From: Lacrimispora sphenoides
GTDB taxonomy: Bacteria > Bacillota > Clostridia > Lachnospirales > Lachnospiraceae
DNA length: 64,000 bases
Reading direction: 5' to 3'
Assembly: GCF_900105215.1 (NCBI RefSeq)
Contig: NZ_FOIP01000001.1
Span: 3,536,501 to 3,600,500 of the forward strand
The notes below the pieces were generated by a model, which made no database searches, was not told the DNA's origin, and saw only the letters and a list, made by a program, of their open reading frames with translations. A program made the translations under genes and the position numbers. Below, piece by piece: positions 16,251 through 25,036 of this stretch (within the stretch, counting starts at the first letter, position 1; each line of letters begins with the position of its first letter).

Positions 16251-17325
16251 AAATTTAAGTTATATAATTGGGATAATGGGGTTCTCATGGGTTCTTATAT
16301 TGTTTGCTACTGCTTTTACCCCATATTTTATACAAAAAAATATCTGCTTTGGTATTTCTATACCTGTAAGCGAATATAACGATCCTAAGATAAAATTATT
16401 GCGGCGCAATTACTGCATCAGCTGTCTTGTGATTGGTTTGGTATTGGGAATTGGAAGCACTATTTGTTATATCTGGATGCCGGAAGAACGGGCGTTATGG
16501 CTCCAGCTGAGCGGTATATTCCTGTATCTCGCTGCCAGTACTTTCATATACTTTTTCGCGCGTTCAGAGATCAAGGCGATCAAACAAGAACGTGATTGGC
16601 AGATTGATACGGAGACAGTGACAAATATCAGTGAAAAATCTGATAAAACGATTGGTACTGCGTGGTATCTTTTGTATCTTGTCCCGATTGCCATTGCCGT
16701 TATTGCAGCCGTGTTTAAATATCCATCTTTACCCGGGCAAATCCCCATGCATTACAACCTTGCAGGAGAAGTGGACCGCTATGCTGCAAAATCCTTAGGA
16801 ACGTTTGCTGTGATGCCACTGATCCAAAGTTTCACTGGACTTCTGTTTGCAGGAATCAATTTTGGCATTGGCACGTCCAGGAATCAGCAGAGTCACCGGA
16901 GAACTCAGGCCTTCCAGGGTATAATGAGTATTTTCTTATATGCTGTCGGATTTATGGTAATGCTGTTATTTACCTGCATTCAACTTACTATGCTGTCCAT
17001 AATAAATGAAAAGCTGATGATGGTTCTGCCCTTTGCCTTTTTTGCTGCTATTTTCATTAGCTGCATTTATCTTGGGGTTAAGGTCGGCCAGGGAGGAAGC
17101 CGGTTGGATATAAGGGATGATGCGACAGGAAACAAGGTGGACGATGACCGTTATTGGCTGGGCGGTTTTCTGTATTGCAACAAAGAAGATCCATCTCTTT
17201 TTGTGGAAAAACGATTCGGAATAGGTTATACCTTAAATTTTGGAAATCCTAAAAGTCTCATAGCGATCGCTGCACTTGTAGTCTTTATTTTGGCAACTAC
17301 ATTGCTTCCATTCATGTTAGAATAA
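16243..17325 (+). CDS. DUF1648 / DUF5808 domain membrane protein
   Basis: 360 residues, TTG start eight bases after GGAGG. There are about nine membrane segments. The central YPSLPGQIPMHYNLAGEVDRYAAKS (about residues 165-189) is the DUF1648 signature. Near the C-terminus DDDRYWLGGFLYCNKEDPSLFVEKRFGIGYTLNFG is the DUF5808 motif. Members usually sit beside GntR regulators and are of unknown function, possibly resistance or envelope related. No GntR gene is present here, though a small ORF overlaps the start. Confidence 0.85.
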   Translation: MSENLSYIIGIMGFSWVLILFATAFTPYFIQKNICFGISIPVSEYNDPKIKLLRRNYCISCLVIGLVLGIGSTICYIWMPEERALWLQLSGIFLYLAASTFIYFFARSEIKAIKQERDWQIDTETVTNISEKSDKTIGTAWYLLYLVPIAIAVIAAVFKYPSLPGQIPMHYNLAGEVDRYAAKSLGTFAVMPLIQSFTGLLFAGINFGIGTSRNQQSHRRTQAFQGIMSIFLYAVGFMVMLLFTCIQLTMLSIINEKLMMVLPFAFFAAIFISCIYLGVKVGQGGSRLDIRDDATGNKVDDDRYWLGGFLYCNKEDPSLFVEKRFGIGYTLNFGNPKSLIAIAALVVFILATTLLPFMLE

Positions 17326-17357
17326 ACTGGGATGCGTTTCGTTGAGGAGTGAATCAT

Positions 17358-17921
17358 ATGGTAAGATATCTTGCAGCATCAACATTGGTTTTGCTTGTAA
17401 TGCTTGTTATGATCCGGACCTTTCAATTAAAGAGGCTGGGGATAAAAGCAATTCAATTTGGCGAAAAAGATAAAACGGATTTTCTGATCCTGCCATTTGC
17501 ATTTCTATTATTCTATATCGTATTTGCAAGTGCTTTTGATCTGCCTGGAATAGGAGTTGAATTGTTTGACGTTACATTCACCGGCTGGATAGGCGCGATA
17601 CTATGTGTTATGGGTATTTTATTGTTTATATACGCACTGATTTCATTTGGAAAAAGCTTTCGTGTAGGTCTTGATGAAGACCATCCGGGGGAGCTTGTGA
17701 CCACAGGCGCATTTTCCATAAGCCGAAATCCCATATATACCGCATTTGGATTGGTTTTATCAGGCGTATTTTTCATTATCCCCAATTGGATAATCCTTAT
17801 CTATGTTTTTGTCGGAATGTGGCTATTTAACCGACAAATCCTTCTAGAGGAACAGTCACTAAAAGGAATATACGGGGAAGAATATATGGAATATTGTAAA
17901 AAAGTCAGGCGGTTTTTATAA
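17358..17921 (+). CDS. Isoprenylcysteine carboxyl methyltransferase-like membrane protein
   Basis: About 187 residues starting at ATG 17358 behind GAGGAG. It has four to five membrane helices. The C-terminal half holds the ICMT/PEMT signature: LVTTGAFSISRNPIYTAFGL (about residues 112-131), where the RNP-x-Y motif helps bind SAM, and EEQSLKGIYGEEYMEYCKKVRRFL at the end with the conserved E and Y-x-x-Y. Bacterial members methylate small or lipid substrates; the substrate here is unknown. It lies 32 bases after the DUF1648 gene and 27 before the GNAT gene on the same strand, so one operon is likely. Confidence 0.87.
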   Translation: MVRYLAASTLVLLVMLVMIRTFQLKRLGIKAIQFGEKDKTDFLILPFAFLLFYIVFASAFDLPGIGVELFDVTFTGWIGAILCVMGILLFIYALISFGKSFRVGLDEDHPGELVTTGAFSISRNPIYTAFGLVLSGVFFIIPNWIILIYVFVGMWLFNRQILLEEQSLKGIYGEEYMEYCKKVRRFL

Positions 17922-17948
17922 TTTAGGAATGGGAAAGGAGGATTAATC

Positions 17949-18470
17949 TTGTTAGGAAATAAAATAATAGGGCAGCATGAATACAATATCAGGTTATTGT
18001 CTGGCGATGATGAGATAGACGTACAGGATCTATGTGAAAGATGCTCCGACTTTTTTGAATTAACTGAAGGAGGGCCGCCCAAAAAGGATGAAGGAAAAAG
18101 CATTCTGTCTGACTTGCCGCCGGGTAAAGCAATGAAAGACAAGTTTGTATTTGGAGTATATAAAAAGAATGTTTTAATTGCTGTAATAGATATGGTTAAA
18201 GATTATAAAGCGACTGGTGAGTGGATAATAGGCTTACTTATGCTTGACCCAAAGGAAAGAGGAAACAGTTTGGGAAAAAAATTACATGATTCTATAAAAG
18301 ACTGGGTTCTGGAAGAACATGGCAGGGCATTAAGAATCGGGGTTTTGGAAGATAACCACATGGGGTATAAGTTCTGGTGTAAGATGGGATATATAGAAGT
18401 TGACAGAGTGAAAAAGACCTATGGAAATAGGGAACATACCGTAAAAGTAATGAATTTATTTCTTAAATGA
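17949..18470 (+). CDS. GNAT family N-acetyltransferase
   Basis: 173 residues from a TTG start preceded by AAAGGAGGA. The GNAT core is seen as FVFGVYKKNVLIAVIDMVKDYK, then WIIGLLMLDPKERGNSLGKKLHDSIKDWV (about 90-118) with a slightly unusual acetyl-CoA loop (R-G-N-S-L-G), and ALRIGVLEDNHMGYKFWCKMGYIEVDRV. It is the last gene of the DUF1648-ICMT-GNAT run and is followed directly by a terminator. Confidence 0.88.
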   Translation: MLGNKIIGQHEYNIRLLSGDDEIDVQDLCERCSDFFELTEGGPPKKDEGKSILSDLPPGKAMKDKFVFGVYKKNVLIAVIDMVKDYKATGEWIIGLLMLDPKERGNSLGKKLHDSIKDWVLEEHGRALRIGVLEDNHMGYKFWCKMGYIEVDRVKKTYGNREHTVKVMNLFLK

Positions 18471-18471
18471 T

Positions 18472-18503
18472 CCGCTGCCCTATGTTACAGGGCAGCGGTT
18501 TTA
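18472..18503 (+). terminator. Intrinsic terminator after the GNAT gene
   Basis: CCGCTGCCCT (18472-18481) pairs perfectly with AGGGCAGCGG (18489-18498), followed by TTTTA. It ends the 16.1-18.5 kb operon immediately after the stop codon. Confidence 0.9.
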
Positions 18504-18550
18504 TGTATGGGCTCTAACCTGAAACAGTTTTTACTCATGCCGCTGGAGTA

Positions 18551-20233
18551 TTATTTAAGCTGATCGTGAAACGTATTCGCCAGCTGATTGGCGGCTTCCT
18601 TACCGGTATATAATGCCCCCTGCATCCAGCCGTGCTTAGTGGATAGGTGTTCACCGGCAAAGTAGACCCTCTGATTAAATTCCGGCTTCAGCATCTCATA
18701 GGCAAACAGTTCTTTCTGACCTGGAAGTGTCATAGCAAAAGCTCCCCGGTTATTGGGTTGATTATCCCAAACAACAGTCTTATGGTCTTCTACAATGGAA
18801 TCTAAGAATCTTCTTGGCAATCCGTGAACTTCCTCCACATTTCTTCTTATCTGTTTATACCGGGGGATTTCGTCCATATTTCCCACCCTTGTTGCATTTA
18901 AATGATAATTATAGGAAGCCACCAGTACTCCAGGATCATCCGGCGAACAGGAGGAAACATCAGGGCAAAGGATATGATCTCCCGGATAGAAGATGGACTG
19001 AATAGGCAGGTCTGTCTGGGAAAATCCCCCCACCATTCTTCCGTAATCGGTATCCTGCTCCCAAAAACGTTTATTGCACATAAAAAGTGTTTTTTGCGAA
19101 TTAATATAGTTAAACTCTAAAATAGCCTGCATCTTAAGGTTGCTGAAATATGGCTTGATTTCTACTTCTCTAAGAGTAGAGTAGGGAATCGCACATACAA
19201 TGTAATCAAATACATCGGTAGTTCTCCTGAGATTCCGTACATTGCGGTGAGTTAGAATGATTTGATTATTATAAGGCGACTGATAAATACCGATAACCGT
19301 CTGTCCGGGCTGATATTTAACCGTGCCAAGCTGAGATGCTGGAATATTTTGATACTGGGTCGGATTATCTGCGAGAAGAGATTGGACAAATGCATAGGGC
19401 AGATTTACCATTCCGCCTTCGATGGTATAGGTGTTACGGTAATCGAGAGTATATTCCTCATGGGTGATTTCATCATAACTGATATTCAGCAAAGCGCCGG
19501 TACCTGGGCTGACCCCAGAGATCAAGCTGATCAACCCCTGGCTTAACCCCAGGTTTTCCAGGGTCTGCCGGACGGTATAGTTTGTAAGAGTTAAATATTC
19601 CGGGGAATATTCCGGTAAAATTTGTATTAGCTCTGACCGGATATCAGGCGGAAGCTGCATCATCAGATACAAAAAGGCATAGTCATCAAGCTCTGGCCAG
19701 GGAGTGCTTCTTTCCTGAGGGGTCAAATCATATAAAGGATAAAGCATCTGTTCAATGGAGTCTGATGTTCTCAGACGGGTATTATGTACGTATAAAAAAT
19801 TATTTCGCTGCCTTACGGACAGTGGAAATGTGTTAAGGCCTAATAAATTGATGTAATGCCAGGTGGTTTCATGAGTCGCCGGAATTCTATGAGCGCCGAA
19901 TTCATTGTAGTATTTGCCTTCCGGATCAAAATAATAGGTATAAACTCTTCCCCCGATTCTATTTTCATTGGCTTCCAGAATTGTAATATCGGCTCCCAGC
20001 TTACGAAGCTCGAATGCGGCGGCCAGACCGGCCAGCCCTCCTCCGATGACACCTATTTTTACCCCTTTCATTTCTCCCGGCGATGCATAATTTGTGATAT
20101 CCGGGGGAGGGCTCAGTAAATTAACAATATATTCGTAATCTTCCGGCCGGCCCGCCCTTTCTAATGATGTTCTGATCATTTCGCGCCGTTGTTCATTCGT
20201 AGGGTTTATAACTTGATTTAATGGAACAGCCAT
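18551..20233 (-). CDS. FAD-dependent amine oxidase (L-amino-acid oxidase-like)
   Basis: 560 residues. The dinucleotide-binding motif is VIGGGLAGLAAAFELRKLGADITILEA (about residues 62-88) followed by GGRVYT, and the C-terminal FAD loop is VYFAGEHLSTKHGWMQGALYTGKEAA. Between them EFGAHRIPATHETTW resembles the substrate-side arginine segment of L-amino-acid oxidases. Such enzymes oxidise amines to imines using O2 or another acceptor. The protein has no signal peptide and an N-terminal helical extension of about 55 residues. It is monocistronic and divergent from the WYL regulator, which may control it. An O2-using enzyme would be unexpected in an anaerobe. Confidence 0.88.
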   Translation of the reverse strand: MAVPLNQVINPTNEQRREMIRTSLERAGRPEDYEYIVNLLSPPPDITNYASPGEMKGVKIGVIGGGLAGLAAAFELRKLGADITILEANENRIGGRVYTYYFDPEGKYYNEFGAHRIPATHETTWHYINLLGLNTFPLSVRQRNNFLYVHNTRLRTSDSIEQMLYPLYDLTPQERSTPWPELDDYAFLYLMMQLPPDIRSELIQILPEYSPEYLTLTNYTVRQTLENLGLSQGLISLISGVSPGTGALLNISYDEITHEEYTLDYRNTYTIEGGMVNLPYAFVQSLLADNPTQYQNIPASQLGTVKYQPGQTVIGIYQSPYNNQIILTHRNVRNLRRTTDVFDYIVCAIPYSTLREVEIKPYFSNLKMQAILEFNYINSQKTLFMCNKRFWEQDTDYGRMVGGFSQTDLPIQSIFYPGDHILCPDVSSCSPDDPGVLVASYNYHLNATRVGNMDEIPRYKQIRRNVEEVHGLPRRFLDSIVEDHKTVVWDNQPNNRGAFAMTLPGQKELFAYEMLKPEFNQRVYFAGEHLSTKHGWMQGALYTGKEAANQLANTFHDQLK

Positions 20234-20299
20234 TGATTATACCTCATAATATCATTACAGTTTAATATATTGGTAACCTTCCCCGAATATAACAAAATA

Positions 20300-20375
20300 G
20301 GGGAGCCATGAGCTGCAGGCCGGCGTAATTTGGTTCTCATGGACGTGCGCATAAGGCGAACGCTGTACAGAGATT
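20300..20375. repeat. Possible degenerate third copy of the AACGCTG repeat
   Basis: CCATGAG (near 20306) and CTCATGG (near 20336) form an inverted repeat, and GGCGAACGCTGTACAGAG follows at about 20353-20370, resembling the GGCAACGCTGACAGAG of copy 2 at 16018. The downstream half of the core hairpin is lost. It lies in the 256-base divergent gap before the WYL regulator. Confidence 0.3.
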
Positions 20376-20489
20376 AATTTTCTGATTGTAATTTTAATGT
20401 TTATTGTGTAAATTAATTACAGAAGATAAATATCTTAGTATGCAGTTCTGATAATGAATGGGAAACATAGGGAAAAATGAGGTTAAACA

Positions 20490-21452
20490 ATGTCAAAAAA
20501 CGATAATATGCTGGCAATTCTCTGGATGCTGAATTCAGGGACAAAAATTACTGCAAAACAAATAGCGGAAAGACTGGAGATCAATATACGGACTGTTTAC
20601 CGCTATATTGATTCACTTTGTGCCAGCGGGGTACCGATCGTATCCGATGCAGGCCAGAATGGCGGTTATAGTCTGCTGAATGATTTTATCAATGCGCCCT
20701 TATTTTTTGATGTTGATGAACAAAAGGCCATTCTCCATGCAGCAGTATTTGCAAAAGAAGCGGGGTACCCTTTTAATGACGCATTAAGCAGGGCAACGGA
20801 AAAGTTGAAAATGTATTCCAACCGGGAACAGGAGCGCATTCTCAATCGACATTTAACCGGTTTTGAAGTGATAAGCCGCGAGATCGACTCTTCCGTTAAG
20901 CCGAAATTGGTAGAAATAGAGCGGGCTGTGGCAAACGAGTATTCCGTGGAAATTGAATATCGTACAAGCCGTGAAGAAGAATCCAGACAAAGGGTCATTG
21001 ATCCTTACGGCGTAATTTACTGGAACAATAAATGGTATACCATTGGATTTTGCCACTTGAGAAATGAAATCCGCAGCTTTCGTGCGGAACGGATATTACA
21101 GATAAATCGGACGCAAATGACTTTTAAACGTCCGGAAGCCTTTTCCGCCAAAGAATTCTTCTTACAAAATCTTTTGCCTGACCTGGCAAATAAGGACAGG
21201 GTGGTTTCCGTCGTGATCAGGGGCAGGGCAGAGGCCTTGGATGATTTGAGCATTCACTGGTATTTAGGACATCATCTGAAAGAGAGAACTCCAAATCAGG
21301 CTGTCTTTTTACTTGATGAAAGAGTAATGAATGGATATGTGCCTCATTTTCTCTTATCCTATGGGAGAGCCATTGAGATCATAGAGCCTGAGAGCTTGAA
21401 GAAAAGGCTGGCAGATATTGCTTCGGAGCTAATGGAATATTATCAAATTTAA
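20490..21452 (+). CDS. YafY-type transcriptional regulator (HTH-WYL)
   Basis: 320 residues. The N-terminal helix-turn-helix is ITAKQIAERLEINIRTVYRYIDSLCASGVPIVSDAGQNGGYSL (about residues 17-60, HTH_11 type). The WYL domain follows at about 140-220, with VIDPYGVIYWNNKWYTIGFCHLRNEIRSFRAERIL, and a WCX-like C-terminus. WYL domains bind nucleotides or other small ligands. It is divergent from the amine oxidase and followed by a VOC gene on the same strand; it may regulate either. Confidence 0.9.
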   Translation: MSKNDNMLAILWMLNSGTKITAKQIAERLEINIRTVYRYIDSLCASGVPIVSDAGQNGGYSLLNDFINAPLFFDVDEQKAILHAAVFAKEAGYPFNDALSRATEKLKMYSNREQERILNRHLTGFEVISREIDSSVKPKLVEIERAVANEYSVEIEYRTSREEESRQRVIDPYGVIYWNNKWYTIGFCHLRNEIRSFRAERILQINRTQMTFKRPEAFSAKEFFLQNLLPDLANKDRVVSVVIRGRAEALDDLSIHWYLGHHLKERTPNQAVFLLDERVMNGYVPHFLLSYGRAIEIIEPESLKKRLADIASELMEYYQI

Positions 21453-21532
21453 CGATAACACTGACAGCAGCTGTCAGTGTAGATGATATATAATGAGCTC
21501 ATATTGATGATTTGTATTAAGGAGGAAGAGCA

Positions 21533-22048
21533 ATGGCGAAATACATGGGTGCAACAGGAGATCATACAAATAATGGGATGCCGAATGGGTTTACGTCCAT
21601 AACACCATTTATCGTAGTAAATAACCCCTCAGAAGCAATTAAGTTTTATCAGTCCGTTTTCCATGCAAGGGTTAAGGACAGCACGGAATTTTTCGATGAA
21701 AGCGGCAATAGTATCATTGTTCATGCGGAGCTGGATTTTGGTAACGGCTTTTTGCAGCTGGGAGCGGCGAATCCGGCTTATCAGCTGGTTTTACCGCCAG
21801 GAGAGGATAATGCCTGCTATTCTTTGGCAATTTATGTTTCCGATGTTGATGAGGTGTTTGATCATGCGGTGGCAAAAGGAGCAAAAGTCCGGGAGCCTGT
21901 TACGAACTTTGTTTCAGGGGATCGGTTTGGAAGTATTCTGGATCCATTTGGAGTGAGATGGTCCATTATGACCAGGATCGAGGATTTATCAGAAGAAGAA
22001 AGCAGCCGGAGAGTAGAAGAATGGGCGAAAAGTATGAATAAGGAATAG
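21533..22048 (+). CDS. VOC family protein (PhnB-like)
   Basis: 171 residues with the PhnB-type glyoxalase fold: SITPFIVVNNPSEAIKFYQSVF (about residues 21-42), IVHAELDFGNGFLQLG, SLAIYVSDVDEVFDHAVAKGAKV and DRFGSILDPFGVRWSIMTR. The last strand in this subgroup lacks a classic metal-binding glutamate, so it may bind rather than convert a ligand. AAGGAGG precedes the ATG by eight bases. A GNAT remnant begins straight after its stop. Confidence 0.88.
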   Translation: MAKYMGATGDHTNNGMPNGFTSITPFIVVNNPSEAIKFYQSVFHARVKDSTEFFDESGNSIIVHAELDFGNGFLQLGAANPAYQLVLPPGEDNACYSLAIYVSDVDEVFDHAVAKGAKVREPVTNFVSGDRFGSILDPFGVRWSIMTRIEDLSEEESSRRVEEWAKSMNKE

Positions 22049-22424
22049 ATCGCGGTTAATATTGGAGATTACAATCCATTTGAAACTGTATCTGATGCAG
22101 AAATCAGACTCGCCAATAAAGCGGATAAGGAAGCAATGATCCTCATTGCGGAAAAAAAGTATCGCAGGCATTTACCCGACCCAAATGAGAAGTGGCGTTG
22201 GGAAGAAATTAATGAATGAAGGCAGCAGGCTGGTGAAAGAAAAAGGGTATCAGAGAATCATAACTGATTGGAGGATAACCAATCTTGCCTCTTCAACATT
22301 TTGGCCAAAGTGCGGATTTAAGCCTATGGCTTATAGAATGGTTCGATATATTGATAATAATTTCACATGGGCAAACTTCAACAATCCGAGTTTGAAGGAG
22401 TTAAAGGGATGGCGGCTTTCATAA
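22049..22424 (+). pseudogene. GNAT acetyltransferase remnant
   Basis: From just after the VOC stop the sequence reads as an acetyltransferase-like N-terminus (GDYNPFETVSDAEIRLANKAD) in one frame. It then shifts, and the acetyl-CoA loop and tail continue in the frame ending at 22424 (RSGVGKKLMNEGSRLVKEKG, ASSTFWPKCGFKPMAYRMVR). No start codon with a ribosome-binding site serves the whole and the middle strands are missing, so the gene is broken. The final codons run into a terminator hairpin. Confidence 0.7.
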
Positions 22425-22441
22425 AAGCCGCCGCTTTTTTT
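22411..22441 (+). terminator. Intrinsic terminator overlapping the GNAT remnant's end
   Basis: GGCGGCTTT (22411-22419) pairs with AAAGCCGCC (22424-22432) with a four-base loop, then a run of seven T. The stem includes the remnant's last codons and stop. Confidence 0.88.
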
Positions 22442-22538
22442 GATCCAATGCAACTCGGCCTGTCCATCAATAAAGCCAAAGACAATAGAAGATAATTATG
22501 ATATGATATCAATAAATAATTAGGGGGAGGAAACAAAC

Positions 22539-23123
22539 ATGAAAACAATAGGACTGATTGGCGGAATGAGTTGGGAAAGCACGGTTACTTACTATAGAAT
22601 TTTGAATGAAACAGTGAAAAAGGAGCTGGGAGGATTACATTCAGCGAAAGTGCTTTTATATAGTGTGGATTTTTCTGAAATAGAGAAGTGCCAGGCAGAC
22701 GGTGACTGGGATAAAAGTGCTGTTATTTTAACAGCGGCTGCCAAACGTCTTGAAACAGCAGGGGCGGACTTTATTTTGATCTGTACAAATACAATGCACA
22801 AAGTAGTTCCCCAGATTCAAAGCAGCATTCATATTCCTGTCATTCATATAGCGGAGGCTACGGCAGATGAATTGAAGCTTCACAATATTACAAAAGTCGC
22901 TTTGCTGGGTACAAAATATACCATGACCCAGGATTTTTATAAAGAAAAGTTGGTGAATGCAGGAATTACAGTCCTTGTTCCAGATGAAGGCGAAATTGAA
23001 ATTGTGAATGATGTGATTTATAATGAATTGTGTTTGGGAATTATTTCAGAGGCATCGAAAGAAAAATACCTCAGCATTATTCATGGCCTTGTAGAACAAG
23101 GTGCTTACAGTTTCTCTGTATGA
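22539..23123 (+). pseudogene. Truncated aspartate/glutamate racemase
   Basis: The 194-residue frame begins as a full Asp/Glu racemase: MKTIGLIGGMSWESTVTYYRILN, the first catalytic cysteine in ICTNTMHKV (near residue 83) and LLGTKYTMTQDFYKEKL. It ends at GLVEQGAYSFSV exactly where family members continue with the second catalytic cysteine (GCTE) and about 40 further residues. The second acid/base is therefore missing and the enzyme should be inactive. The break at about 23100 joins it to the tail of a GNAT gene in another frame. The strong GGGGGAGGAAAC site means the truncated protein may still be made. Confidence 0.78.
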
Positions 23124-23403
23124 TAAAGAAAAACTGATCGGTTTTGGCAGGGTAGTTGGGGATGGGGGCATCACCTACGTCGTAAGTGATATTATGGTTG
23201 ATGGAGAATACCGGCGGAGAGGTTATGCGGAACAAATTATGCAGGCCATTGACCGTTACTTTGAAGAGAACACATATGAGGACAGCTATATTTGCCTGAT
23301 AGCAAATTGTCCTGCTGACCTGCTGTACAATAAGCATCGATTTGAATACTTGCCGGATAACAGATGTGGAATGCTTCGAAATCAGAGTAAAGAACACTTA
23401 TAA
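23101..23403 (+). pseudogene. GNAT acetyltransferase, 5' end deleted
   Basis: The frame reads VSLYDKEKLIGFGRVVGDGG, then DIMVDGEYRRRGYAEQIMQAIDRYF with the acetyl-CoA loop, and ends CPADLLYNKHRFEYLPDNRCGM. This is the back two-thirds of the common GNAT type that starts about 45 residues earlier. No ribosome-binding site precedes the first GTG. Its 5' part was lost in the same event that removed the racemase 3' end. Confidence 0.72.
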
Positions 23404-23454
23404 TATTCTTAAGCCGGATTCGGAAAAATACAAATATGACAGGAGAATTTTTTA

Positions 23455-24183
23455 ATGGAATTTAGACAACTAACAGATCGTGTGTTTTACAGCATGTTTG
23501 ATAAAGCGGCCGACAGGCCGGTTCTTGGGTATGTAAAAGGACAGAAGCATTCTTTCATGATAGACGCAGGCAATTCCCAAAAACATGTTGAATTATTTTA
23601 TGAAGCTCTGTGCAAAGAAGGATTAAAAAAACCAGGCATTACTGCGGTCACTCATTGGCATTGGGATCATACATTTGGTATGCATGCGGTGGAAGGGATT
23701 ACAATCACTCATAAAAAAACAAATGCTAAATTAGCGGAAATGGCGAAGTGGGAATGGACGGATGTGGAAATGAAAAAAAGACTGGAAGCAAAAGTAGAAA
23801 TTGAATTTGCTGATACAAGTATCCGTACAGAATATCCCCTTCTTTCAAAGATACAAGTGGTAACCTCCGATCTTTCTTTTGAAGAATTCATGGAAATTGA
23901 TCTGGGAGATATAACTGCGGAACTTTATCATGTTGAATCTCCTCACAGTGAGGATTGTGTCTGTATCCTGATACCTCAGGAAAGAATATTATTCATCGGA
24001 GATGCGGTTGGGGTTGATTATTATAATAACTGCTTCTTAGATAAAGAGAAACTTCGCTCATTAATTACATCGATAGAGGGATTTGATTTTGATATTTGTG
24101 TCATGGGACATGCCGAACCAATGAGTAAGGAAAATATCCTCAATATCATGAATTCTCTTATGGAACGCCAGGAAAACGTATGA
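23455..24183 (+). CDS. Metallo-beta-lactamase fold hydrolase
   Basis: 242 residues. The di-metal motif is H67-W-H69-W-D71-H72 (THWHWDH), with the third ligand H in VESPHSEDC near 162 and the bridging D in FIGDAVGVD near 182; the last H is in VMGHAEP near 223. The fold fits a small-molecule hydrolase of the MBL superfamily. AGGAG lies 13 bases before the ATG. It stands alone and ends in a strong terminator. Confidence 0.88.
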   Translation: MEFRQLTDRVFYSMFDKAADRPVLGYVKGQKHSFMIDAGNSQKHVELFYEALCKEGLKKPGITAVTHWHWDHTFGMHAVEGITITHKKTNAKLAEMAKWEWTDVEMKKRLEAKVEIEFADTSIRTEYPLLSKIQVVTSDLSFEEFMEIDLGDITAELYHVESPHSEDCVCILIPQERILFIGDAVGVDYYNNCFLDKEKLRSLITSIEGFDFDICVMGHAEPMSKENILNIMNSLMERQENV

Positions 24184-24189
24184 TAATCA

Positions 24190-24224
24190 AAAGCTGCATA
24201 AGTTATACTTATGCAGCTTTTTAC
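24190..24224 (+). terminator. Intrinsic terminator after the MBL-fold gene
   Basis: AAAGCTGCATAAG (24190-24202) pairs perfectly with CTTATGCAGCTTT (24208-24220) across a five-base loop, followed by TTTA. Confidence 0.9.
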
Positions 24225-24359
24225 ATGGAATGTAAAGTTTATTTAAGAAAATCGTTGCTTTACGAGAGTTTGTTTTCATGGTATATTTAAAACGAGAAAG
24301 TAAAAAATAACAATGATCATTAAAATTACTTGATACAAATAAAAACAGGAGGTTTTACT

Positions 24360-24764
24360 ATGCTAGGTCATTATTTGATGTTTAATAGAAATTGCGAAGA
24401 GGCAATTAAAACTTATGAAAAAGCATTTAACGGTACGATTACTGAGATGCGGAAATATAGTGACATGCCGCCAAACCCCGCTTTCCCTATTCCCGAAGAA
24501 AACAAAAATCTGGTTCTGCATGCCCGACTTCAGATTGATGGCATGGAAATTATGTGTGCCGACAGCTCTGAGAGAAGCACAAAAGGCAATAATATGTATG
24601 TTTCCATTACAACCAAGGATGAGGCTCTTGTGAAAGATGCCTGGGATCTTTTAAAGCAGGAAGGTGAGGTCTATATGGAGCTTAGTCCATCATTTTTTGC
24701 AACATTACATGGATCCTTACAGGATAAATATGGCGTAAACTGGATGTTTACGGCTTTAAAATAG
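24360..24764 (+). CDS. VOC family protein (PhnB-like)
   Basis: 134 residues from ATG 24360, seven bases after AGGAGG; an upstream in-frame ATG at 24330 has no site. It matches the small PhnB/3-demethylubiquinone-type VOC family: LGHYLMFNRNCEEAIKTYEKAFNG, HARLQIDGMEIMCADSS and LHGSLQDKYGVNWMFTALK. It probably forms a dimer with an unknown small ligand. A promoter-like TTGCTT...GGTATATTT precedes it near 24253-24285. Confidence 0.88.
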   Translation: MLGHYLMFNRNCEEAIKTYEKAFNGTITEMRKYSDMPPNPAFPIPEENKNLVLHARLQIDGMEIMCADSSERSTKGNNMYVSITTKDEALVKDAWDLLKQEGEVYMELSPSFFATLHGSLQDKYGVNWMFTALK

Positions 24765-24831
24765 ATACTGGTCTGAATCGGAAAAGAACTATTATATTCA
24801 ACTCAAGCCTGGAGGGAAACACCAGGAGAGC

Positions 24832-24910
24832 CATTGACTTTCATGAGGGAGAGGAAGTGGACGAGGAGGCGTTTCAGGAGCTGATCCTGGCCGCCGTCGC
24901 CATGAACTAG
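24832..24910 (+). pseudogene. Possible C-terminal gene fragment
   Basis: In the 272-base gap after the VOC gene one frame reads AIDFHEGEEVDEEAFQELIL and ends AAVAMN-stop at 24910. Its GC content is higher than that of the surroundings. There is no start or ribosome-binding site. It looks like the tail of a lost gene but I cannot name the family. The remainder of the gap shows nothing. Confidence 0.25.
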
Positions 24911-25036
24911 TCAGGCAAGAAGAAATAATCTTTCTGATTTTAAAGAAGATAGAATTTAGCCGGTAATGCAGCACTTGGATACCCGATGAGAAATCTAATT
25001 CTGATTTAAAGATAATAAAGGAGATCGTTTATAAAG

